Source of the DNA: Candidatus Brocadiia bacterium
Lineage (GTDB): Bacteria > Planctomycetota > PUPC01
Direction of reading: 5' to 3'
Assembly (NCBI GenBank): GCA_030605345.1
Contig: JAUWIN010000011.1
Location: 1 to 40,908, forward strand
Length of the DNA: 40,908 bases
The translations under genes were made by a program, and so were the position numbers. This document shows positions 14,927-23,925 of this stretch, one piece after another. The notes under the pieces were generated by a model, which saw only the letters and a program-made list of their open reading frames with translations, was not told the origin of the DNA and did no database searches. The first letter of the stretch is position 1. Every line of letters starts with the position of its first letter.

Positions 14927-16399
14927 TTAGAACGTCTTCTGGAGCGTTGCGATCCAGCGGGGGTAAAGTTCTTCGTAGGCCTTTTTCAGCGTGCGGTCGG
15001 GCGATACGGTTTTCACAGGTTTCAGCCCGACGAATGCATCTGCGGGTTTGGCATATTTTCCGCTCCCTATCCCCGCCCCCCTTGCGGCGCCCTGCGAGCC
15101 GTCGGTGTCCATCAGTTCGACTTTCACCCCGATGGTGCTGGCGAAGATTCTGGTAAACAGGTCGCTGAGGAACATGTTCGCCCTGCCGGCGCGGACCTTG
15201 CTTATGCTGACGCCCATCTCGCTCATGACGTCCGTGCCCTGTTTCAATGCGAAGACGATTCCCTCCTGTGCCGCGCGGGTCAAGTGTTCCTTCCCGTGCC
15301 GGTTCAGGTCGGCGTAGTGCACGCTCATTCCGGTGTTGCGCCCGCTCTGAGTCCGTTCGGGCCCGTTGCCGTAGGGGATGATGACCAGTCCGTCGGCGCC
15401 CGGCGGGACCTTTTCCGCCGCCGCGTTCATCTTCTCGTAGTCGCCGGCCAACACGTCCCGCAGCCATCTGTAGAGCGAGCCGGTCCCGTTGATGCACGCC
15501 AATACGCCGTATCTGTTCCTGCGGCCGGGCTGGTGGTTCACGTGGACGAAGACGTTGACTCGTGACTGCCGGTCGAGCGCTTCTGTGTTCGTCACCGCGT
15601 AGACGACGCCGGACGTTCCCGCGGTCGCTGCCACCTCGCCCGGCGCCCGCACGCCGAGCGCCAGTGCGTTGTTCGGCTGGTCACCGGCGCGGTAGGCGAT
15701 GGGTGTGCCCCTGCTGAAGCCGGTCTGCCGCGCCGCGGCGGCGGTAACCTCGCCCTGGACGGAGAACGTCGGCCTCACGTCGGCCAACAGTTCGCGGCGG
15801 ATACCGTAGTGCTTGAGCAACGGCTCCAGCAGGCCCTGTTCCCTGAAGTCCCACAGGATTCCCTCGGACAGGCCCGAGGGGGTGGTGCATATCTCGCCGG
15901 TCAGTTTCGCAGCGAGGTAATCGCCGGGCAGGATTGCTTTGTATGCCTGCTTGTATATTGCCGGCTCGTTCTGCTTGACCCAGGCGATCTTGCTGGCGGT
16001 GAAGTTGCCCGGATAGTTCAGGGCGCGGTTGAGGAATTTGCTGCCGAGTTCCTGCGCCGCCTTGTCACTGATCTCCTGCGTCCTGCCGTCGCACCATATA
16101 ATCGCCGGCCGCAGCGGCTTGCCTTTTTTGTCTATCAGCACCAGCCCGTGCATTTGGTAGGAAATGCCGATGCTTTCGACGTCTTTCGGGTTCACCCTTT
16201 TGATGAGCGTTCTGGACACGCGGCAGAAGTGCTTCCACCACGTCTGCGGGTTCTGCTCGGCCCAGCCCGGATGCGGGGCGTCCATCCTCAGTTCCGTCTG
16301 CGGCGAGGTGCAACTCACCACCACCCTTCCTGAATCAGCATCAATCAGTGTCCCCTTGACCGACGAGCTTCCGGCGTCGAAACCTGCGAGATACTTCAT
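14927..16399 (-). CDS. xylB: FGGY-family carbohydrate kinase, xylulokinase-like
   Basis: A 490-residue two-domain ASKHA kinase. The N-terminal phosphate loop is GFDAGSSSVKG (5-15). The xylulokinase-type MHGLVLIDKKGKPLRPAI and WCDGRTQEI blocks follow, then GDYLAAKLTGE, the second-domain GDQPNNALALG and TAGTSGVVYA, and the C-terminal DTDGSQGAARGAGIGSG adenosine site. It should phosphorylate D-xylulose or a similar ketose with ATP. ATG 16399 follows GGAGGTG; the frame continues 49 codons upstream without a ribosome site and with non-protein-like composition. It pairs functionally with the xylose-isomerase-like gene at 11216, although the orphan block now separates them. Other FGGY substrates cannot be excluded. 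Confidence 0.85.
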   Translation of the reverse strand: MKYLAGFDAGSSSVKGTLIDADSGRVVVSCTSPQTELRMDAPHPGWAEQNPQTWWKHFCRVSRTLIKRVNPKDVESIGISYQMHGLVLIDKKGKPLRPAIIWCDGRTQEISDKAAQELGSKFLNRALNYPGNFTASKIAWVKQNEPAIYKQAYKAILPGDYLAAKLTGEICTTPSGLSEGILWDFREQGLLEPLLKHYGIRRELLADVRPTFSVQGEVTAAAARQTGFSRGTPIAYRAGDQPNNALALGVRAPGEVAATAGTSGVVYAVTNTEALDRQSRVNVFVHVNHQPGRRNRYGVLACINGTGSLYRWLRDVLAGDYEKMNAAAEKVPPGADGLVIIPYGNGPERTQSGRNTGMSVHYADLNRHGKEHLTRAAQEGIVFALKQGTDVMSEMGVSISKVRAGRANMFLSDLFTRIFASTIGVKVELMDTDGSQGAARGAGIGSGKYAKPADAFVGLKPVKTVSPDRTLKKAYEELYPRWIATLQKTF

Positions 16400-16508
16400 C
16401 CCTTCACCTCCGTTGAGCAATTCTACGCACGATAATAGAACAGAAAACCGCTGAGGGTTCAAATGGAAAATCAGCGCTTCACAACACAGCAGCATGGGAA
16501 TTGAGCAT

Positions 16509-16538
16509 TTGACCCGCTTGGGCGCGGTGCTATATAAT
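16509..16538 (+). promoter_or_regulatory. Sigma70 promoter of radA
   Basis: TTGACC (16509-16514) and a perfect TATAAT (16533-16538) are 18 bp apart, 33 bases before the radA TTG start. This is the clearest housekeeping promoter in the window. The remainder of 16400-16508 must hold the divergent kinase promoter, which I could not place. Confidence 0.7.
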
Positions 16539-16570
16539 TCGAGCAACGCGGACTTCGGTTGGAGATTGTC

Positions 16571-17941
16571 TTGGCAAGGGCGAAGACGAATTACGTCTGC
16601 CAGCAGTGCGGGGCGCGGTCGCCCCGGTGGATGGGCCGGTGCTCCACCTGCGGCGAATGGAATTCGATGATGGAGGAACTCGAGCAGCCCGAGCCGACAT
16701 CGGCCCGGCCGTCGCTGAACAGCGGGAAGCCCAGGCCGGTATCAGAACTCGGGCTGGCCGACCACGCCCGTACCGAAACGGGTATCTCGGAGTTTGACCG
16801 CATCCTCGGCGGCGGGTTCGTGCCCGGCTCCGTGGTGCTGGTCGGCGGGGACCCCGGCATCGGCAAATCCACCCTCATGCTCCAGGTGTGTGACCGAGTG
16901 GCGCGAGCGGGCCAAGTGGCCCTATACGTCAGCGGCGAGGAATCCCTTGGCCAGACCAGCCTGCGGGCACGGCGGCTCGGGGTGGAGTCCGACCGGCTGC
17001 TGGTCGCAGCTCAGACCGAGCTCAGCTCGGTGATTGCGAACGCCAGGAAACTGGAGCCGGGCCTGGTGGTCATCGATACCATCCAGATGATGCACAAGCC
17101 CGAGCTCGGCAGTGCTCCCGGCAGCGTGTCGCAGGTCAGGGAATGCGCCGCTGAGCTTGTGTGCCTGGCAAAGCAGACCGGCATGCCAGTCGTCCTGGTG
17201 GGCCACGTCACAAAGGGCGGGGCCATCGCCGGCCCGAAGGTGCTGGAGCACATGGTCGATACTGTCCTGTATTTCGAGGGCGACTTTCAGCACGCCTACC
17301 GGGTGCTTCGGGCGGTCAAGAACCGTTTCGGCTCAACCAACGAGATCGGGGTGTTCGAGATGCGGTCGGACGGGCTGCGTGAAGTGGCGAACCCGTCTGA
17401 GCTTTTCATCTCCGGCTACGGCGGCGGGGTCGGCTCGGCGGTGGTGCCCTGCATCGAGGGAACCCGGCCAGTGCTCGTCGAGGTTCAGGCGCTGGTAACT
17501 CGTGCGACCTACGGCACGCCGGAGCGGAAGGTGTCAGGGGTGGACCGGAATCGCGTGCCCATGCTGCTGGCGGTGCTCGACCGGCGCGGCGGGCTCCAGC
17601 TGGGGGCGCAGAATGTGTTCGTCAACGCTGCGGGCGGGGTGCGGGTTGACGAACCTGCTGCTGACTTGGGCATTGGGCTGGCAATTGCGTCGAGTTTCAT
17701 CGACAGGCCGCTCGTCCAGCGCGCCGTATTTGTCGGGGAGGTGGGGCTCGGCGGCGAGATCCGCACAGTGAACCAGGCCGAGTCCAGGGTCGCAGAGGCT
17801 GCGCGGCTGGGCTTCAAGAAGGCCTTTGTGCCCAGAGACGGTGCCACCGACTTGACCGGCAGGAAGGGGCTGGACATCGTTCCAGTTTCCAATATCATAG
17901 AAGCCCTTGACGGATGTGCAGAGGAAAGGACAAGCAAATAA
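16571..17941 (+). CDS. radA: DNA repair protein RadA (Sms)
   Basis: The 456-residue protein has the complete RadA layout. The N-terminal C4 zinc finger is CQQCGARSPRWMGRCSTCGEW. The RecA-like ATPase has Walker A GGDPGIGKST and the RadA-specific KNRFGSTNEIGVFEM motif. A C-terminal Lon-like domain follows (VNAAGGVRVDEPAADLGIGLAI; VGEVGLGGEIR). RadA is a hexameric helicase that extends D-loops in recombination. I chose TTG 16571 because it gives the usual short start before the zinc finger and has GGAG six bases upstream; TTG 16559 is the alternative. The stop overlaps the next start as TAATG. Confidence 0.96.
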   Translation: MARAKTNYVCQQCGARSPRWMGRCSTCGEWNSMMEELEQPEPTSARPSLNSGKPRPVSELGLADHARTETGISEFDRILGGGFVPGSVVLVGGDPGIGKSTLMLQVCDRVARAGQVALYVSGEESLGQTSLRARRLGVESDRLLVAAQTELSSVIANARKLEPGLVVIDTIQMMHKPELGSAPGSVSQVRECAAELVCLAKQTGMPVVLVGHVTKGGAIAGPKVLEHMVDTVLYFEGDFQHAYRVLRAVKNRFGSTNEIGVFEMRSDGLREVANPSELFISGYGGGVGSAVVPCIEGTRPVLVEVQALVTRATYGTPERKVSGVDRNRVPMLLAVLDRRGGLQLGAQNVFVNAAGGVRVDEPAADLGIGLAIASSFIDRPLVQRAVFVGEVGLGGEIRTVNQAESRVAEAARLGFKKAFVPRDGATDLTGRKGLDIVPVSNIIEALDGCAEERTSK

Positions 17942-18636
17942 TGAGAAATCCCCGGCGCCAAACACCGGCGGCCCGAAAAATGGTCCGGCTGCTGGTGGTC
18001 ACGTGTTCTCTGGCGGGGGTGTTGATACTGGCCCAGGCAGGCTGCAGCAGCGTTCCGCCCGGATACAGGAGCGTCGAAGCCTTGCTGGAGCCAGACGGCC
18101 GCCCAATCGCCATTGTTCCGTTCACCAACACCAGAGGGGCATCGGTCAGCTTGGTGGATAGAGTAAAGCTGGCCGAACTGACGGCGATTCAGTTGAGGGC
18201 TGCCATACCCGATCTGCGGGTGGTCGGCCCCAGCGGAATGCAGGAACTGCTGAAGCGCGGCCTCAACGAGAGCCGATGGGCGGAGATCGGGCGCGAGATG
18301 GGCGTTGAACTGCTCGTCGTCGGAGAGATAACGTTCCTCGAAATCTATCACGACGAGCTGCTCCAGTCGAGGGAGGGCGTGATTGGGGTAACATTCCGCG
18401 TGTTGGATGTCTCCGGATTCCCTCCGAGAACCGCCGCCCGAGCAAACGACCTCCGGTTCAGTTTCCCGCAGGACATCGGCGAGAAGTTCGACACGCAGTA
18501 CGTAGTAATGAATGATCGGACATTCCACCACGAACTCCTCAGGTCCGGAGCGCAGCGGATCGCTCGTCTGTTCTACGATCACTTGGAAAAGGAACGGCCA
18601 ATCAGCAAGCTGGACATCCAATTACGGGTCGAGTGA
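17941..18636 (+). CDS. Putative lipoprotein with CsgG/TolB-N-like domain
   Basis: A 231-residue exported protein. A basic N-terminus and hydrophobic segment lead to a lipobox-like QAGC (Q at -3 is unusual), so the mature protein probably begins at this Cys. The domain shows RPIAIVPFTNTRG, then a helix and LRVVGPSGMQELL, then EMGVELLVVGEIT. This order of strand, helix and strand is that of CsgG, TolB-N and LpoB-like periplasmic lipoproteins, in which the PF motif starts the first strand. It is translationally coupled to radA by TAATG, with a GAGGAAAGGA ribosome site. It may serve an envelope assembly machine, but no partner is visible here. Confidence 0.7.
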   Translation: MRNPRRQTPAARKMVRLLVVTCSLAGVLILAQAGCSSVPPGYRSVEALLEPDGRPIAIVPFTNTRGASVSLVDRVKLAELTAIQLRAAIPDLRVVGPSGMQELLKRGLNESRWAEIGREMGVELLVVGEITFLEIYHDELLQSREGVIGVTFRVLDVSGFPPRTAARANDLRFSFPQDIGEKFDTQYVVMNDRTFHHELLRSGAQRIARLFYDHLEKERPISKLDIQLRVE

Positions 18637-18680
18637 CCCGGGTGCATCTGGCGGCGGCTGGTTTTTTGGGGGTTTGAAAA

Positions 18681-19655
18681 ATGGCAAAAAAGCGACTTCT
18701 TAGTTACGAACTGGAGACGGCGGGCAAGGCTCTGGGCGACGCGTTCACGGCCAGGGTGCTGGCCTGGCAGTTGGGCGGCACGATGGTCGGGGCGCTGTGT
18801 TTCGCAGTGGCCCACGGGCTGTCGAAGCAGACGAGCAGGCCGGTCGCGTTCCTACTGGGCAGCATAGGTTTTATCGCTGCCTATGTGATTGTCTGCGCGG
18901 TCGGCTGCATTGTAGCCAGGGTCATCCAGAGCTCAGCCGAGGACAAGGGTGAAGAAGGCGTAGCGCCTCTGCATTTCCTGATTGACAACATCGGCTCTGC
19001 GACGCTGCCGCCGCTGATTGCCTCGGCCGGTGCGGTATTGCTTGCAGCCGTGTTCTGCGCTCCAGCGGCCCTGTGGTATTCGGGCGCGTGGCAGGCGATT
19101 TTGGTGGTTCCTGCGGTTGTCGTTTTCGTCGTGGCGGCGGTCACAGTCGCTGATCTCTTCGTGCTCCTTTTCATTGTCCCCTCGATGACTGTAACGGAGC
19201 AGCCGCCGCTGGCCTACGCGCTCCGGCGCATCGTGCGGCTGTTCTGGTTGCGCAAGATGGAAATCTCGAAGATATTCGGAGTCGGGATAATGGTTGCCGT
19301 GCTGGTCGCTACGCCCGCCTTGCTGTTGGTGTTCACCGCGTCGACGCTCTGTCAATGGGTCTATGGACTGGCATCCGGCGAACCCTTTACTCCCTTTGTA
19401 GCGTTCATCCTTCAGCTCCTCACTGTCGTGCTGATCGTGGCGCCAATTCTGACCGTGCCGCTGGCTTTCCTTAACGCCCTGTCACTTGGCGTGTACGGCG
19501 AACTGGCCGAAGGGCTGGACGTTGAGGAGGAAGAGGAAGCAGAAGAACAGGGAACGGCGCCCAGCGAAGGTGAGGACATCGACCTGAAGGTGCAGGACGA
19601 GGAGCCGCCCGAGGAACAGGAGGGGCCAACGACGGAACCGCGGCCGACCGAATAA
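18681..19655 (+). CDS. Multi-pass membrane protein with acidic C-terminal tail
   Basis: A 324-residue protein with about six hydrophobic segments (roughly 28-46, 54-80, 100-125, 130-165, 194-218 and 240-270) and a long C-terminal tail very rich in Glu and Asp (~280-324). The middle VTEQPPLAYALRRIVRLFWLRK segment recalls glycerophosphoryl-diester or DUF975-like membrane proteins, where such a helix lies across the membrane surface. I do not recognise a specific family. ATG 18681 follows GGGGGT. It is co-oriented with radA and the lipoprotein gene and ends 19 bases before the sugar dehydrogenase. Confidence 0.7.
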   Translation: MAKKRLLSYELETAGKALGDAFTARVLAWQLGGTMVGALCFAVAHGLSKQTSRPVAFLLGSIGFIAAYVIVCAVGCIVARVIQSSAEDKGEEGVAPLHFLIDNIGSATLPPLIASAGAVLLAAVFCAPAALWYSGAWQAILVVPAVVVFVVAAVTVADLFVLLFIVPSMTVTEQPPLAYALRRIVRLFWLRKMEISKIFGVGIMVAVLVATPALLLVFTASTLCQWVYGLASGEPFTPFVAFILQLLTVVLIVAPILTVPLAFLNALSLGVYGELAEGLDVEEEEEAEEQGTAPSEGEDIDLKVQDEEPPEEQEGPTTEPRPTE

Positions 19656-19674
19656 CGTGAACTCTGGGGTAAGT

Positions 19675-20982
19675 ATGAACCTTATACAACGGATCGAAAA
19701 CCGCAAGGTGAAAGTCGGTGGCTTAGGGATGGGATACGTCGGCCTGCCGCTGGTGCGCGAATTCTGCAAGGCCGGCCTCAATGTCATTGGCTTCGACATT
19801 GACCGGGCAAAGGTCGAACAACTTAGCGCAGGCCGGAGCTACATCGAGCACATCCCTTCGGAGACCATCGGGCCGCTGGTGAGGTCGGGCCTGTTGGAGG
19901 CAACGGCCGATTTCACCAGGCTCGCCGAGACAGACGCCATCATCATGTGTGTGCCGACACCGCTGGACAACTTGCGCCAGCCGGACCTCACCGCCGTGCG
20001 CGACACCACCAAGACCATCGCGGCAAACCTGCGCCGAGGGCAGCTGGTGATACTGGAGAGCACCACTTACCCGGGCACGACAGAAGAGGAATGTCGCCCC
20101 ATCCTCGAGGCCTCGGGCCACAAGTGCGGGGTGGATTTCTTCCTCGCCTTCTCGCCTGAACGTGAAGACCCCGGCACCCCGCAATACTCCGCCGGCAACA
20201 TCCCCAAGGTCGTCGGCGGGTGCGACCCGGAAAGCACCCGCGTCGCCGCGGCACTCTACCGCCAAGTCCTCGTCGAAGGCGGCGAGGTCTCATCCAGTCA
20301 GGTGGCCGCGGCGTGCAAGATCCTGGAGAACATTTATCGCTGCGTCAACATCGCGTTGGTGAACGAACTAAAACTGTTGTTCGACAAGATGGGCATCGAC
20401 ATCTGGGAGGTCATCCGCGCCGCCTCCACCAAGCCGTTCGGGTTCCAGGCGTTCTATCCCGGCCCGGGGCTGGGCGGCCACTGCATCCCCATTGACCCCT
20501 TCTACCTCTCGTGGAAGGCGCGGGAATACGGCCAGCCGACACGGTTCATCGAACTGGCGGGCGAGGTGAACGCCGCCATGCCTGAGTATGTCGTCAGCCG
20601 GTTGACTGCGGCGCTGAACAAACAGAGGAAACCGCTGAACGGCTCGAAAATCTGCATCGCAGGAATGGCCTACAAGAAAGACGTGGACGACATCCGTGAA
20701 TCGCCAGCCGTCGCCCTGGCAAATCTGCTGCACCAGGCCGGCGCGGCGGTCACATACAACGACCCGCACATTCCCAGGGTGAAAACACGCCACTCAACCC
20801 TCGAACTCCAATCGGTCGAACTGACCGAACAGTTCCTCCAGGAGCAAGACTGTCTGCTCATTGCGACTGACCACTCGGCTTACGACTACGCCCGGCTGGT
20901 CAGGCACTCACAACTCGTGGTGGACACGCGGGACGCCACAAAGAACGTCACAGAAGGCCGGGAAAAAATCGTCAAGGGGTGA
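19675..20982 (+). CDS. UDP-N-acetyl-hexosamine 6-dehydrogenase (WbpA/WecC-like)
   Basis: A 435-residue NAD-dependent nucleotide-sugar dehydrogenase. The N-terminal Rossmann motif reads GGLGMGYVGLPL. The central helix holds KILENIYRCVNIALVNEL, and the catalytic Cys lies in GPGLGGHCIPIDPFYLSWKA. The C-terminal domain has GMAYKKDVDDIRESP. The four-electron oxidation of UDP-GlcNAc or UDP-ManNAc to the uronate supplies surface polysaccharides. Length and the GGHCIPIDP motif fit WbpA best; UDP-glucose dehydrogenases have a different motif. I prefer ATG 19675, with GGGGT upstream, over GTG 19657. Confidence 0.9.
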   Translation: MNLIQRIENRKVKVGGLGMGYVGLPLVREFCKAGLNVIGFDIDRAKVEQLSAGRSYIEHIPSETIGPLVRSGLLEATADFTRLAETDAIIMCVPTPLDNLRQPDLTAVRDTTKTIAANLRRGQLVILESTTYPGTTEEECRPILEASGHKCGVDFFLAFSPEREDPGTPQYSAGNIPKVVGGCDPESTRVAAALYRQVLVEGGEVSSSQVAAACKILENIYRCVNIALVNELKLLFDKMGIDIWEVIRAASTKPFGFQAFYPGPGLGGHCIPIDPFYLSWKAREYGQPTRFIELAGEVNAAMPEYVVSRLTAALNKQRKPLNGSKICIAGMAYKKDVDDIRESPAVALANLLHQAGAAVTYNDPHIPRVKTRHSTLELQSVELTEQFLQEQDCLLIATDHSAYDYARLVRHSQLVVDTRDATKNVTEGREKIVKG

Positions 20983-21009
20983 ACCCAACCGCCAGGTAAC
21001 CCAGCCAAG

Positions 21010-22938
21010 GTGCAATTAGACGTGGGCAGTAGCTCCTCACTTGAGAACGACAGCCTCAAGGCCGACATCACCGTCGAGCCGACGGTAAAAATCTGCGTGA
21101 CCGACAAGCGGAACGGATTTGTCTGGGATTGTCCCACAGCGCCCTTTGCATTGCATTACTGGCATGCTCCCCACTTCACCGTCAGGTCCTGCCCGGTTGA
21201 CCGCGAGCATGGATGGGAATTCCGCCTGCTGCCCGGCGAGGACAGCGCCACGGTGCAGTGCACGTGGCCCCGCGCCGCCTGTAGCTTCAGGGCGACGGTG
21301 GAGCTCGACGGCCCGGCGCTCAACATCCTGCTGCCCGGCAAGAGACTGGTCGAAAATCGGTCGTCCGAGGTCAGGCAGATGGCCATCTGCGTCCTGCCCG
21401 GCCTCGGCGGCGCCAGGACCGGGGAAGAGGGCTTCCTGTTTATCCCCCGCGGGTGTGGGGCGCTGTGCAGATTCGACAAGGCCGACGAGCGCGAGACCTC
21501 GCTGCTGTTCCACGCAGACGGCGGACGCGGCCTGACCGCGCCCGTCTTCGGCATCAGCCGCGGCCGGGCCGGATATCTCGGCATCGCCGCCGAGGGCGAG
21601 TTCAATACCGAACTTGTCGTCGCAGCCAACCGCGGGCCCGACCACAACCTCAACTACGCCCACCACCGGGTGAAGATACGGTTCCATCCCGGCGACATGG
21701 TGGACGAAAATGCCGAATACCAGTTGAAATACATCTTCCTCACCGGCAGTGACGTCTCGTATGCCGGCATGGCCAGGGCGTACAGGAAGTATCTGACCGA
21801 GAGCCGCAATTACCCCGGGCTGCGAGAGCGGAAAGAGCTCCGGCCACACCTTGCCGAAGTGACCGGCGCGGCGACCGTCCACGTGCAACTTGCTGAGAAG
21901 CGCTGCAAAACACGGATGACCGGCGACGGCGAACTCGTGGTCAAGACCACATTCGACCAGGTCACACAGATTGCCAAGAAAATCAAGAAAGCCGGCATCG
22001 AAAACGCGCTCATTACCCTGGTCGGCTGGAACTGCGAAGGCAGGGACGGGCTTTACCCCACCAGGTTCCCGGTCGAAAACGCTGTGGGTGGGGCCGACGC
22101 CATGAGCCGGGCGGTCGAAACCGTCCGGTCCCTGGGGTTCCACGTGGGCGCCCTCGACAACTACACTGACATGTATCACCGCTCACCCGTGTTCGACGTG
22201 GAGCTCAGCGCCAAGCAGCTCGGCGGCGGGCCCTGGCGTGGCGGAATATGGCCGGGCGGACAGTCATACGTCATCTGCCCACAGCAAGCCGCCGACCGAT
22301 ACGCCCGGCGCGACATGCGGCGCTTGTGCGACCTCGGACTACACGGGATGCTGTTCCTCGACCACTGCCCCGGCCCCGGCGTGCTGAGATGCTACGACCA
22401 CCAGCACCCCCTCACGCGCGCGGAGTACGCCCGACAGGTGCAGAACATCATCAGCGCTGCACAGTCCACCTTCGGTTTGTGTCGAATATCGGGCTGCAAC
22501 GTGTTTGCTGCGCTCCACGCGGACTCCTGCATGTGCCCAGCCCTGGAAACGACGGCCATCGACGACGTGGAGGAGGAATGGTTCGCCGACGAGCCGGTCC
22601 CTTTCCTGCCGATGGTTCTGCACGGACTGGTTCTTCTTGCGATGGAGGCCGACGAAGACCTGCTCCGGGTCGTGCAGTACGGCGCGGCGCCGGTGTACAA
22701 CGTGTCGGCGGGCAATCTGGGCCACGTGCTTGAGCGAATGGCAAAATTCTGGCCACGCTATGCCGCAGAGCTGGCGCCGCTGGCGGACGAGTTCATCGAA
22801 TCGCAAGAAACGCCTGCCGACGGCCTGGTGAAGGTGTGCTACTCGAACGGCGCCGAGGTGCTGGTCAATCGCACGGATGAACCCGTTGAGATCAGCGGAG
22901 TCGCGGTAGGACCAAGCGACTTCCAAGTCAAGCGATGA
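21010..22938 (+). CDS. DUF5696-type putative glycoside hydrolase
   Basis: The 642-residue protein has an N-terminal beta-rich part (~1-245) and a TIM-barrel-like part (~290-560). The junction motif DVSYAGMARAYRKYLTE is typical of DUF5696 proteins, which are related to glycoside hydrolases. Candidate acidic residues lie in LDNYTDMY and FLDHCPGPG, but the catalytic pair cannot be named safely. There is no signal peptide, so it is cytoplasmic unless the GTG 21010 start is wrong. The start follows AGGT at some distance. The 3' end overlaps epmA by ATGA, so the two are co-translated, an unexpected pairing. Confidence 0.72.
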   Translation: MQLDVGSSSSLENDSLKADITVEPTVKICVTDKRNGFVWDCPTAPFALHYWHAPHFTVRSCPVDREHGWEFRLLPGEDSATVQCTWPRAACSFRATVELDGPALNILLPGKRLVENRSSEVRQMAICVLPGLGGARTGEEGFLFIPRGCGALCRFDKADERETSLLFHADGGRGLTAPVFGISRGRAGYLGIAAEGEFNTELVVAANRGPDHNLNYAHHRVKIRFHPGDMVDENAEYQLKYIFLTGSDVSYAGMARAYRKYLTESRNYPGLRERKELRPHLAEVTGAATVHVQLAEKRCKTRMTGDGELVVKTTFDQVTQIAKKIKKAGIENALITLVGWNCEGRDGLYPTRFPVENAVGGADAMSRAVETVRSLGFHVGALDNYTDMYHRSPVFDVELSAKQLGGGPWRGGIWPGGQSYVICPQQAADRYARRDMRRLCDLGLHGMLFLDHCPGPGVLRCYDHQHPLTRAEYARQVQNIISAAQSTFGLCRISGCNVFAALHADSCMCPALETTAIDDVEEEWFADEPVPFLPMVLHGLVLLAMEADEDLLRVVQYGAAPVYNVSAGNLGHVLERMAKFWPRYAAELAPLADEFIESQETPADGLVKVCYSNGAEVLVNRTDEPVEISGVAVGPSDFQVKR

Positions 22939-23915
22939 ACCTCCACGAAATCCTGAAACGCAGAGAACGCGTTATTGACGCTGTCCGCGCGTTCTTCAAG
23001 CGCGAGGGTTTCACTGAGGTGGAAACGCCGATGCTGGTCCCGTCGCCCGGCCTGGAACCGCACCTCGATCCCTTCGAGATACGTGTGGCGGCGGCCCGCC
23101 CGCTCAGGTATCTGCCCACCTCGCCGGAATACGCGATGAAAAAACTGCTGGCCGCAGGCTCGGGCAGTATCTTTCAAGTCTGTAAAGCGTTTCGGGACGA
23201 ACCGCCAACTGAAAACCACCTCCCTGAGTTCACCATGCTGGAATGGTATCGGATAGGTGCTGATTACGTGCGTGTGATGGACGACTGCGAGCGGATGTGC
23301 GCGTTCGCTGCGGAGGCGGTGTGCGGCACCACGAAGGTTAACTGGCAGGGCTCCCTGCTGGACCTCTCCCCGCCGTACGAGCGTATCGCGCTGCGTCAGG
23401 CGTTCCGTCAGCACGGGAGCATTGAAGTCACCTTCGCCGAATCGCTCGAAGAACTACGAGAGACTGCACAACGAGCCGGCTGCACCGACATCGCAGCCGA
23501 CGACGACTGGGACGAAGTGTTTTTCAAGATGTTTCTTCGGCACGTCGAGCCCCGCATCGGCGGCCGCAGGCCGACTATCCTCTACGATTATCCGGCGCGG
23601 ATGGCTGCCCTCGCCCGCATCAAGCCCGACGAGCCGGCCCTGTGCGAGAGGTTCGAACTCTACGCTGCCGGGCTCGAACTGGCCAACGCGTTCACCGAAC
23701 TGACCGACCCCGCCGAGCACCACGGGCGGTTCGCGGCGGATAATGCGGAACGCCGGCGTCTCGGCAAGCCGGAACTCTCCTTAGACCCTGCTCTCCTCGC
23801 GACCATCGACCGCGGCCTGCCGGAATGTGCCGGCGTCGCTCTGGGTCTCGACCGCCTTATCATGCTGCTGACCGACACGCCCGACATACGTCAGGTCGCC
23901 GCGCGGGCGGACTAA
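22935..23915 (+). CDS. epmA: EF-P--(R)-beta-lysine ligase EpmA (PoxA/GenX)
   Basis: The 326-residue protein is a lysyl-tRNA synthetase catalytic core without the anticodon-binding domain, as in EpmA. It shows FTEVETPML (motif 1), YLPTSPEYAMKKLLAAG, FQVCKAFRDEPPTENHLPEFTMLEWY (motif 2 region, named by its first and last blocks) and GVALGLDRLIMLL (motif 3). EpmA attaches beta-lysine to elongation factor P, which helps ribosomes at proline runs. The partner genes epmB and efp are not in this window. The ATG overlaps the upstream stop as ATGA; the stop is ten bases from the convergent aspS stop. Confidence 0.93.
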   Translation: MNLHEILKRRERVIDAVRAFFKREGFTEVETPMLVPSPGLEPHLDPFEIRVAAARPLRYLPTSPEYAMKKLLAAGSGSIFQVCKAFRDEPPTENHLPEFTMLEWYRIGADYVRVMDDCERMCAFAAEAVCGTTKVNWQGSLLDLSPPYERIALRQAFRQHGSIEVTFAESLEELRETAQRAGCTDIAADDDWDEVFFKMFLRHVEPRIGGRRPTILYDYPARMAALARIKPDEPALCERFELYAAGLELANAFTELTDPAEHHGRFAADNAERRRLGKPELSLDPALLATIDRGLPECAGVALGLDRLIMLLTDTPDIRQVAARAD

Positions 23916-23925
23916 CCGGCCTCGC

